Made by a program: the position numbers and the translations under genes. 7,921 nt of DNA from an uncultured Rubrobacteraceae bacterium (GTDB lineage: Bacteria; Actinomycetota; Rubrobacteria; Rubrobacterales; Rubrobacteraceae): contig CADCVI010000140.1 of assembly GCA_902806105.1 (NCBI GenBank), positions 1-7,921 on the forward strand, written 5' to 3'. The notes beneath the pieces were generated by a model that was not told the origin of the DNA, did not search any database, and worked only from the letters and a program-made list of their open reading frames with translations. Positions 1 through 5,572 of the stretch are shown here, one piece after another. The number at the start of each line of letters is the position of its first letter. Position 1 is the stretch's first letter.

Positions 1-7
1 CCCCGGG

Positions 8-89
8 CAACGGTGTAGCGCCCTGGGATCGGCTCTCTGATGCCGCGACTTCTCCTGCGGGCTCACCCTATATGGAAACTACACCGTCG
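8..89. repeat. spaced 11-bp inverted repeat (CAACGGTGTAG / CTACACCGTCG)
   Basis: The left arm at 8-18 and the right arm at 79-89 are complementary at 10 of 11 positions, and the mismatch can form a wobble pair in one strand. A 60-nt loop lies between them, holding a short CCGC/GCGG stem and two GGCTC copies. It sits just past the stop of the minus-strand DUF218 gene, so it could be part of a transcript end or of a structured RNA whose other part lies outside the window. I see no tRNA or riboswitch core that I can name. The rest of positions 1-114 shows no convincing gene. Confidence 0.45.
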
Positions 90-114
90 CCGAGAACGAG
101 GGTGAGAGAGACGG

Positions 115-765
115 TCAGTGCTCTCGTCCGTCGCCGCGAGCCGAAGGGCGGGAGCGTGAGCCCACCCCATGCCTCGCCCGGTACCAGACCACCGCCCCGG
201 CCTCCCTCGCGAACTGCCCCCTCCGGGAGATCCGTCCGTGCCACATCGGGCTCTGGTACACGGGCTCCGCTGCCGCCAGAAGCCCGGCTTCCCGGAACGC
301 CTCGACCGTCCTGACGCAGTGGAGCGGGTCCGTGACCACCCGAACCGATCGGATGCCGCGCCGTCCGGCGATCTCCGCGACGAGCCAGGCCGAATCCCAG
401 GTGCTGAGCGCCCGGTCTTCGAGGACGACGTCCCCCTCGGCCACCCCCTCCCGGCGGAGTATCCCCGCCATGACCTCGGCCTCGCTCGGCGGGTGCTCCC
501 CGGTCCCGCCGGTCACGATCAGGAGGTCGACCTCGCCCCCCGTGTAGAGCCGGGCCGCGTGCCGCACGCGTTCCTCCAGGACGCGGCTCGCCCGCCCCCC
601 GGGTAGCACCTGCGCCCCGAGCACCACCGCTACCCGGGGTAGGGGCCCTGCCGCCGGCTCCTCCCACCCCCGGCGCAGGACGCGAAACAGCAGTGTGAGA
701 TCCCGCCAGGCCCCACGCAGCACGAGCCCGACCCTCCGGACCGGGCCACGCGTTGCCGGGTTCAA
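115..765 (-). CDS. YdcF/ElyC/SanA-family (DUF218) protein
   Basis: This 216-residue protein has the DUF218 fold signature. There is a first strand with glycine turn VAVVLGAQ (45-52), then RVxxAxxLY (67-74), the core VTGGTGEHPPSEAEVM (84-99), the acidic segment LEDRALSTWDS (115-125) and the VTDPLHCVRT segment (144-153). Family members (E. coli YdcF, SanA, ElyC) are linked to envelope integrity and peptidoglycan or lipid-carrier metabolism, but the chemistry is not settled. Many relatives have an N-terminal membrane helix. Here residues 9-34 look amphipathic and basic rather than clearly transmembrane. The TTG start at 765 overlaps the mobA stop (TTGA) and is preceded by GAGGGGAAGG. An in-frame GTG inside the first 20 codons is a weaker alternative. 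It is the last gene of the PrsW-mobA-DUF218 operon and ends in a basic, probably disordered tail. Confidence 0.85.
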   Translation of the reverse strand: MNPATRGPVRRVGLVLRGAWRDLTLLFRVLRRGWEEPAAGPLPRVAVVLGAQVLPGGRASRVLEERVRHAARLYTGGEVDLLIVTGGTGEHPPSEAEVMAGILRREGVAEGDVVLEDRALSTWDSAWLVAEIAGRRGIRSVRVVTDPLHCVRTVEAFREAGLLAAAEPVYQSPMWHGRISRRGQFAREAGAVVWYRARHGVGSRSRPSARGDGREH

Positions 766-1373
766 CCTTCCCCTCTGGCGATCTCCCGCGCCCGCGCGAG
801 GTCCTCGGGCGAGTTCACGTTGGACAGGAAGACGCCAGGGTCCCCGAACCTCCCGAGCTCTCCTTCGACGTACTCTACCCCCTCGCCGAGCCCCTCCAGC
901 AGCTTCCAGACCGCCCTCGTCCCGGCATCGAGAAGACGGCTCGCGTCGGGGAGCACGGACGGGTCGTAGGCCGCGCAGAGGGGGTGAGTACGGCCCGCGT
1001 ACCGTGGTACTGCCGCACGGAGGCTCCGGGAGTGGAGCCGGTCGAGCAGGAAGGCCACGAGCCCGGGTGGGATGAAGGGCATGTCGCCCGCCGCCGCGAA
1101 GACCGGGCCAGAAGACGCGGCGGCGTCGAGGCCCGCTTCGAGGCCCGCAAGGGGACCCTCGCGCCCCTCGCGCCGGTCCCGGATCCTGGGGAGGTCAAGA
1201 ACGTCGGCCCCGTCGCCGACCACGAAGATCGTCCGGCAAGAAGGTTCGAGCGCGGCGCGGACGCGGGAGATCAGGGGGACGCCGCCGACTTCGAGCGTCA
1301 GCTTCTCCCGGCCCATGCGGCTGCTCCTGCCGCCGGCGAGGATCAGGCCGGTGAACCCTTCCCGCCCGCTCAA
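762..1373 (-). CDS. mobA: molybdenum cofactor guanylyltransferase MobA
   Basis: MobA transfers GMP from GTP to molybdopterin to make the guanine dinucleotide form of the molybdenum cofactor, in the cytosol. The 203-residue length is normal for the family. Visible motifs are the nucleotide-binding loop LILAGGRSSRMGREK (10-24), GPLAG (73-77), the metal-binding AGDMPF (95-100, D97) and the C-terminal NVNSPEDL (185-192). The loop has Glu before Lys where many MobA proteins have Asp. The reading frame is open far upstream, but that part lies opposite conserved PrsW coding sequence and is not real. The only usable start near the loop is TTG at 1373-1371, which overlaps the PrsW stop (TTGA). No good SD precedes it, so translation is probably coupled to PrsW. 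Related nucleotidyltransferases such as CofC or MocA are less likely given the motif set. Confidence 0.88.
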   Translation of the reverse strand: MSGREGFTGLILAGGRSSRMGREKLTLEVGGVPLISRVRAALEPSCRTIFVVGDGADVLDLPRIRDRREGREGPLAGLEAGLDAAASSGPVFAAAGDMPFIPPGLVAFLLDRLHSRSLRAAVPRYAGRTHPLCAAYDPSVLPDASRLLDAGTRAVWKLLEGLGEGVEYVEGELGRFGDPGVFLSNVNSPEDLARAREIARGEG

Positions 1374-2371
1374 TACGAGGCGGGCCGGGAGGTCCGTCCG
1401 AACCTCGTCTCCTTTATGCGCTGGCGGAGGTACTGCTCCTTCTGCTGCTGGGACGGGGCGAACGGCTCGCGGGCGAGGCGCTTCGTGAAGGCCAGGTCGA
1501 CGGCGGCCTGGTGCATCCTCCTCGACCGCCTCCACTCCATGATGCGGCCGGAGAGCAGGAGGCCGAGGTAGTAGAAGCTCCGGGCAAAGTAGGTGGGGAG
1601 GATGGCGTACTCGCTGCGGCTGATCGTGCCGTGCTCCACCTCCTCCTGGAGCTCGTCCCGGATCGTCCGCCGCTCCATGGCGAGCCACGCGATGATGATG
1701 CCTGCATAAAGGAGCAGCACGACAAACTCGATCAGGTACGCCACCGGCCCGAAGAGCGAGGCCGTGAAGTTGAAGCTCGCGTGCAGCACGATAGCCCCTG
1801 CGAGCCCGAGGAGGGGCAGGAGGATCTTCAGCGTGTACGAACGGACCCAGGGGATGAGCCCGATCCCTATCCCCGTTAGCGCGGTGAAGGCGGCGTGGGC
1901 GAACCCGCCGAAGATGCGCCGCACCAGGAAGACCTGATCCCCGACCTGCTGATAGGTCTGGGCGTAGTACAGCACGTCCTCGGCGATGGAGAACCCGAAG
2001 CCGACGGCCGAGCCGTAGACGATCCCGTCCATCACCCCGGAGAACTCCGTGCCGCCCCGCCTCAGGGAGACGGCCGACGCTACCGCGAACGCTATGAGCA
2101 GCGCGAGCCCCTTCGCCGTCTCCTCGACCGGCGGGGCAACGAAGACCGCTGTCAGGAAGGAGGCCGCCGACTGGTCGGCCGTCAGCGCGCTCAGCGCCGC
2201 CCCGATCACGGTGTTGAAGATGAGCGAGATCGTCACGGCAACCGTGAAGCCCCAGACGAAGACCGGGATGACGTACCGGAAGTCCTCCCGCTCGTACAGG
2301 TCTATCGCCCGGACGAAGAGGAGGTACAGGACCGCCTGAAGCACCCCGACCCCGATCAGCGCTGCGCTCAA
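1370..2371 (-). CDS. PrsW-family intramembrane metalloprotease
   Basis: This is a polytopic membrane protein of about 333 residues with six or more hydrophobic segments (roughly 2-20, 33-60, 68-100, 113-135, 155-173, 181-201 and 208-231). PrsW motifs are present: PPVEETAKG (80-88, E83 and E84), FSIAED (127-132, E131), FAHAAFTALTG (157-167, H159) and LHASFNF (196-202, H197). In Bacillus subtilis PrsW performs site-1 cleavage of an anti-sigma factor; the substrate here is unknown. A charged tail of about 100 residues follows the last helix (from about 232) and should be cytosolic. The TTG at 2371 has a strong SD (GGAGG, 5-nt spacing). An in-frame GTG at 2383, preceded by AAAGG, would add four residues. 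Upstream in-frame sequence lies opposite the flavin reductase gene and is not coding. It is the first gene of an operon with mobA and the DUF218 gene. Confidence 0.87.
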   Translation of the reverse strand: MSAALIGVGVLQAVLYLLFVRAIDLYEREDFRYVIPVFVWGFTVAVTISLIFNTVIGAALSALTADQSAASFLTAVFVAPPVEETAKGLALLIAFAVASAVSLRRGGTEFSGVMDGIVYGSAVGFGFSIAEDVLYYAQTYQQVGDQVFLVRRIFGGFAHAAFTALTGIGIGLIPWVRSYTLKILLPLLGLAGAIVLHASFNFTASLFGPVAYLIEFVVLLLYAGIIIAWLAMERRTIRDELQEEVEHGTISRSEYAILPTYFARSFYYLGLLLSGRIMEWRRSRRMHQAAVDLAFTKRLAREPFAPSQQQKEQYLRQRIKETRFGRTSRPASY

Positions 2372-2383
2372 TTCCCCCTCCAC

Positions 2384-2493
2384 CCAACCTTTCCGAAGCT
2401 TCTGTACGAGACGAACACCCCCGACGCCCGCGCGATTATACCCGCACCCGCTGCTCCCCGGATATCCCAGCCGGGCAGGCGGGGAAAGGTTGG
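2384..2493. repeat. perfect 11-bp inverted repeat flanking the divergent promoter region
   Basis: CCAACCTTTCC at 2384-2394 and GGAAAGGTTGG at 2483-2493 are exact reverse complements 88 bases apart. Read toward each outgoing gene, the same 11-mer GGAAAGGTTGG occurs just before the PrsW start and just before the flavin reductase promoter and start. This arrangement would suit a regulator site shared by the divergent units, or arms that pair in a transcript crossing the region. Confidence 0.55.
2435..2440 (-). promoter_or_regulatory. putative -10 box for the PrsW-mobA-DUF218 operon
   Basis: A perfect TATAAT lies on the minus strand in otherwise GC-rich DNA, about 65 bases before the PrsW start, giving a leader of roughly 57 nt. 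No good -35 hexamer is visible at 16-18 nt, so the call rests on the -10 match and its position. Confidence 0.5.
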
Positions 2494-2499
2494 TAGAAT
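2491..2499 (+). promoter_or_regulatory. putative extended -10 promoter for flavin reductase/RidA
   Basis: TGGTAGAAT is an extended -10 (TGn followed by a 5/6 match to TATAAT), about 35 bases before the GTG/TTG starts of the flavin reductase. The -35 region is poor, as is common for extended -10 promoters. It abuts the GGAAAGGTTGG repeat arm. Confidence 0.45.
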
Positions 2500-2533
2500 A
2501 ACGACATATTCGGATAGACCAACAGGACGGAGG

Positions 2534-3034
2534 GTGTTGGACGATAGAAGTGGTTCCGACCGGCAAGCCATAACCGGCGCGATGAGCCATCTGACCCACG
2601 GCGTTTACGTGCTCGGCACGCGCCGGGGCCGCGAGCAGACGGCGATGACCGCCTCCTGGGTAGCCCAGACCTCCGAACGTCCCCCTACCGTCGCCGTGGC
2701 CGTCCGCGACGACCGATACACCCACGACGTCCTCCTCGGGAGCGGGACCTTCTCCCTGAGCGTTCTCCGCGATGACCAGGTGGACGTCGCCACCCACTTC
2801 GCCGAGACTAGCGGCGAGTACCACGACAAGCTGAGGGGCATCCCCTACGACCTCGCCCCGAGCGGCGCCCCCGTCCTCCTAGACTGTCTGGCCTACCTCG
2901 ACTGCCGCGTCCTCGACACGGTTCGCGCCGGGGACCACACAGTTTTTATAGGCGAGGTAACGGCGGGCGGGTCGTACAGCAGAGACTACCCGCTGGTCTA
3001 CGATGCGAGCGAATACGAGGAGGCCCTTCACTAG
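2534..3034 (+). CDS. flavin reductase-like (FMN-binding split-barrel) protein
   Basis: This 166-residue protein belongs to the flavin reductase-like split-barrel family, which binds FMN and often reduces free flavin with NAD(P)H for a partner monooxygenase. Visible signatures are the first strand THGVYVLGTRRG (21-32), AMTASWVAQTSERPPTVAVAV (37-57, flavin phosphate-binding region), TFSLSVL (72-78) and the late GDHTVFIGEV (133-142). The start is uncertain. GTG at 2534 and TTG at 2537 both lie beside a GGACGGAGG SD. The first ATG (2582) has no SD and would cut off most of the helix that precedes the first strand. Open frame further upstream lies opposite PrsW and is not coding. RidA follows after one base, so the two are probably cotranscribed. 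The electron acceptor or partner oxygenase is not in the window. Confidence 0.85.
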   Translation: MLDDRSGSDRQAITGAMSHLTHGVYVLGTRRGREQTAMTASWVAQTSERPPTVAVAVRDDRYTHDVLLGSGTFSLSVLRDDQVDVATHFAETSGEYHDKLRGIPYDLAPSGAPVLLDCLAYLDCRVLDTVRAGDHTVFIGEVTAGGSYSRDYPLVYDASEYEEALH

Positions 3035-3035
3035 A

Positions 3036-3494
3036 ATGCCAGAAAACAAGCTCCGCGAACTCGGGCTGGAGCTCCCGCCCGTCGCCAAGCCCGCAGGCTC
3101 CTACCTCCCCGCCGTCCGCGCCGGCACCTTCCTCTTCACCGCCGGCCAACTCCCGTTCGAGGGCGGCGAGCTACGCACCACGGGCAAGGTCGGCGCCGAA
3201 GTCACGCCGGAGGAGGCGCACGAGGCCGCGCGGCTCTGCGCCCTCAACGCCCTCGCCGCCGTCGCGGCCGAGGCCGGTGGCCTCTCCAACGTCCGCCGCA
3301 TCGTCAAGGTAACCGGCTTCGTGGCCTCCGCCCCCGGCTTCAACGGCCAGGCCGCCGTTCTGAACGGCGCCTCCGAACTGCTCGGGGAGATCTTCGGAGA
3401 AGCCGGGCTCCATGCCCGGAGCGCCGTCGGCGTCGTCGAGCTCCCGCTGGACGCGCCGGTAGAGGTAGAGCTGATCGTGGAGCTCACGAGCTAG
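3036..3494 (+). CDS. RidA/YjgF/YER057c/UK114-family protein
   Basis: RidA-family proteins form trimers. The archetype hydrolyses reactive enamine/imine intermediates released by PLP enzymes, but many subfamilies have other or unknown substrates. At 152 residues this is longer than archetypal RidA (about 130) and resembles the subfamily that starts with a short N-terminal helix (NKLRELGLELP, 4-14). Visible motifs are FLFTAGQLP (32-40), NALAAVAAEAG (71-81), the RIVKVTGFVAS strand (88-98) and the late HARSAVGVVELPLDAPVEVE (126-145). That last segment keeps the arginine (R128) which binds the substrate carboxylate in active RidA, and the acidic VEVE. The ATG at 3036 is chosen because the ATG at 3003 lies inside the flavin reductase gene. 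A GAGGAGG SD ends 12 nt upstream, a little far. It is convergent with the VanW gene downstream. Confidence 0.88.
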   Translation: MPENKLRELGLELPPVAKPAGSYLPAVRAGTFLFTAGQLPFEGGELRTTGKVGAEVTPEEAHEAARLCALNALAAVAAEAGGLSNVRRIVKVTGFVASAPGFNGQAAVLNGASELLGEIFGEAGLHARSAVGVVELPLDAPVEVELIVELTS

Positions 3495-3531
3495 AAGCAA
3501 GACCGCAAAAACGTTCCCCACCTCCGCTCGA

Positions 3532-3566
3532 CCAGGCTGCGACACTAGTGATACGTCGTAGCCTGG
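3532..3566. terminator. 12-bp stem-loop in convergent intergenic region, possible bidirectional terminator
   Basis: CCAGGCTGCGAC (3532-3543) and GTCGTAGCCTGG (3555-3566) pair along 12 positions with one wobble/mismatch around an 11-nt loop. It starts 38 bases after the RidA stop. No T-run follows on either strand, so factor-independent termination is not assured. The right arm can alternatively pair with CCAGGC at 3590-3595 around a small GCCGT/ACGGC hairpin (3573-3586). Confidence 0.4.
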
Positions 3567-3654
3567 CAACCCGCCGTAAGAACGGCAGTCCAGGCCAGAA
3601 TCTTTGTCGACTGCATGACAGACGGCAGATCGGGCACACTACCTCCGCACGAGA

Positions 3655-3675
3655 GCGCAGCGATTTCGCTGTCGC
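3655..3675 (-). terminator. stem-loop after the left VanW gene stop
   Basis: GCG-CAGCG on one side pairs with CGCTG-t-CGC on the other around a 4-nt loop, with one bulged base. It begins 5 bases past the minus-strand VanW stop. No T-tract follows, so it may be a weak or Rho-assisted terminator, or a 3' stabilising hairpin. Confidence 0.35.
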
Positions 3676-3680
3676 AGGCG

Positions 3681-5294
3681 TCAGGGTTTCAGGAAACCGT
3701 AGGTATCCCGGTGGATCGGGCCGTCGGAGACGACCTTGCCGTTCTTCTCGACCTTTTTGTACGTGACCCATTCGGTGACGGGGTTGCCCTCGGAGTCCAG
3801 CGACGTGGAGACCAACCGGGAGTTCATCTCGACCTTCTTGCCGGTGGGGCGGCCCCAGATCTCGGCGTTCACGTACCCTTCCCGGTCCACCCATTCCCTC
3901 AGCAAGAGGTAGTCGTCGGTGGTGTTACGGAACTTCATATCGAGGTCACCGAACCACACGGTTGCATCGAGGCCGGGCCGGATATACGGCAGCTCCGCGT
4001 AGTGAGGATGGCGCTCCAGGACCTTGAGCCCCGCGTGGTTCGCCGCCACGTACAGGGTCGATGCTACCTGGCAGAGGCCCCCGCCGTCGGCGGTGTCCAC
4101 GCTTCCGTTGACGATCACGCTGGTCGCATAGTAGTCGAGCGGTTCGGTTAGCTCGTTGAACGAGAAGACCTCGCCCGGCGCGAGTACGGTCTCGTCGATG
4201 GCGCCGGACGCTATCTCCAGGTTCGCGACCCGGCCCGGCCCGTCGTCGTAGGTCATGTAGTTTGTCCTGTAGCTGCCGATAATCTCCGTCGGCCTCGCCT
4301 CGTGGGCCTCCGCCGCGGTCAGCTCCGGATGCGCCGTCTCGACGGGCAGCTCGAAGCTCCTAACGCTTCCGCCCCCTTGCAGCAGGGCGCCGTCGAGAGC
4401 CGCCAGGAGCCTCTCCTCATCTATGCGTCTGCCCGAGCGCCCCTCCCGCACGGCAATTTCACCGCCCTCGACCACGAAACCGGCCTGCACGGGCTCCACA
4501 GTCAGCGCGGCGTAGGCCCCATCCAGGATGTTGGCCAATTGGCCAGGGTCCAGGGAGACCCGTAGCTTCTCGCCCTCCGGGGCGGCCTGCAGCGCCCGCC
4601 CGATCTCCTCCGGCGAAACCGCCCACTCGTCGCCCCCGGAGGTGAACGTCACCGGGCCGGAGAGGGCTCCCTCGACGATCGCACCGGCCTCCCGGGCCTG
4701 TACCGTGGAGACTCGCGGACGCACGTCTCGGACGACGGCCTCCGCCTCCGTACGCCCATCGCGGACGGCCCCCACGACGCCCTCGACCGTGGCGGCGATG
4801 TCGATCGAGCGACCCTCCCGGGCTTCGACGACCTCTGCCTCACCGCCGGTCACGCGCACCCCGGCCTCCCTGGTTTCTACCTGCAAGGCAGCGGCGAGCG
4901 GCTTCAGCTTCTCCTGGACGGCGCGCGGGTCGTATGCGGCCTCGGGCGTCACCGACGTCCCCACCAGAAGCGGGCCCAGCTTGTCCCGGAGGCGTGCCGG
5001 AATGCCGCCCTCGCGGCCCAGGGCGTAGGCCCTCTCGACGGTCTCCGCGGCATCGAGACCCACCCCCATCTGGCCCGCGGTGAAGGAGATGCCCCCCGGA
5101 GCGACCACCCTCATCCCCTCGAGGAGCACCGCCGTCTCGGCCTCGAGCGCCGCCCGGGCCTGGGCCCGCGTCATGCCCCCGAGATCGACTTCCCCCACCC
5201 GGACGCCACGGTTGATCTCGCCGCCTCCGGAGACGGAGGCCAGGATCAGGAGCAGAAAGGCCGCCGCGAGCAGGGCAAGGGGAACACGAGGCAA
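3681..5294 (-). CDS. VanW-domain cell-wall protein with two PG_binding_4-type repeats (left paralog)
   Basis: This 537-residue secreted or membrane-anchored protein starts with a hydrophobic segment (5-22) that acts as anchor or signal. Two repeats of the YoaR-like putative peptidoglycan-binding type follow (about 30-150 and 200-320), the second ending in the FELPVET strand. A VanW domain spans about 341-485, with SYRTNY (341-346), APGEVFSFNE (372-381), GGGLCQVASTLY (404-415, C408), HYAELPYIRPGLDATVWFGDLD (431-452) and KFRNTTDDYLL (454-464). VanW domains of Clostridioides difficile have been reported as noncanonical L,D-transpeptidases, which makes C408 a candidate catalytic residue. That role here is inference. 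TTG at 5294 has GAAGG 8 nt upstream. No ATG, GTG or TTG lies in frame between it and the upstream stop, although an ATC at 5399 has a better SD. It is paralogous to the next gene upstream and lies behind its own promoter-like motif. Confidence 0.88.
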   Translation of the reverse strand: MPRVPLALLAAAFLLLILASVSGGGEINRGVRVGEVDLGGMTRAQARAALEAETAVLLEGMRVVAPGGISFTAGQMGVGLDAAETVERAYALGREGGIPARLRDKLGPLLVGTSVTPEAAYDPRAVQEKLKPLAAALQVETREAGVRVTGGEAEVVEAREGRSIDIAATVEGVVGAVRDGRTEAEAVVRDVRPRVSTVQAREAGAIVEGALSGPVTFTSGGDEWAVSPEEIGRALQAAPEGEKLRVSLDPGQLANILDGAYAALTVEPVQAGFVVEGGEIAVREGRSGRRIDEERLLAALDGALLQGGGSVRSFELPVETAHPELTAAEAHEARPTEIIGSYRTNYMTYDDGPGRVANLEIASGAIDETVLAPGEVFSFNELTEPLDYYATSVIVNGSVDTADGGGLCQVASTLYVAANHAGLKVLERHPHYAELPYIRPGLDATVWFGDLDMKFRNTTDDYLLLREWVDREGYVNAEIWGRPTGKKVEMNSRLVSTSLDSEGNPVTEWVTYKKVEKNGKVVSDGPIHRDTYGFLKP

Positions 5295-5482
5295 CCGCCA
5301 CGCCTTCTCCCTCGATTTGGGTCTCGCCCCGCCGTAGCTTTGCCCCGTGGAGAAGGTCTCCAGGAGGCCGCCACCGGCAGGTGTCTTCTGTTTCGAGATC
5401 TCCGCCCCTCCGTTGTTCGGGAGCGAAGCCTACGTTCCGGAACCCGCGGGACGAGAGCCGGATTCCCGTGCTTCGCGGCCGA

Positions 5483-5511
5483 ACCCTAGCACGGCGCATC
5501 GGGGCGTGCCA
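5483..5511 (-). promoter_or_regulatory. putative promoter of the left VanW gene
   Basis: On the minus strand TGGCAC (5506-5511) is 17 nt from TAGGGT (5483-5488), which is preceded by TG one base away (extended -10). The context CGTGCTAGGGTTC nearly matches the motif upstream of the right VanW gene, CGTGTTAGGGTCC, also with TGGNNC 17 nt before it. The match to the standard -10 is only moderate. If used, the leader to TTG 5294 would be about 180 nt. Confidence 0.4.
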
Positions 5512-5514
5512 CGA

Positions 5515-5544
5515 GCCGGCCCGGGGTTTCTGGCCCGGGCCGGC
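5515..5544 (-). terminator. GC-rich stem-loop downstream of the right VanW gene
   Basis: GCCGGCCCGGG (5515-5525) and CCCGGGCCGGC (5534-5544) are perfect 11-bp complements around an 8-nt loop. The hairpin begins 28 bases past the stop at 5573. It is very stable, but no U-run follows on the minus strand. It is probably a terminator or attenuator between the tandem VanW genes, lying just before the next promoter motif. Confidence 0.6.
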
Positions 5545-5572
5545 GGTGTGAGGGGCGGTACGTAGGGCGTAG

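Noticed and set aside
3..50. Resemblance of CCCGGGCAAC to the core of a SAM riboswitch
   Set aside because: Only a few bases match, the other conserved SAM-I segments are not seen, and no gene follows in the right orientation.
1374..2387. A long N-terminal extension of MobA
   Set aside because: It is the alternative frame of the PrsW gene on the same strand, and the MobA domain begins right after TTG 1373.
1895..2533. A 200-residue N-terminal extension of the flavin reductase
   Set aside because: It is highly charged, antisense to PrsW membrane segments, and has no family similarity that I can see.
2372..2824. An N-terminal extension of PrsW by about 150 residues (open frame to 2824)
   Set aside because: It lies antisense to conserved flavin reductase sequence and overlaps the divergent promoters; a strong SD precedes TTG 2371.
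3003..3035. An earlier RidA start at ATG 3003
   Set aside because: It would lie inside the flavin reductase gene and add a basic stretch unlike the family; ATG 3036 directly follows the upstream stop.
5496..5511. A sigma-54-like TGGCACG element before the left VanW gene
   Set aside because: The required TTGC half at the fixed spacing is absent (GATGC instead), and sigma-54 is generally absent from actinobacteria.
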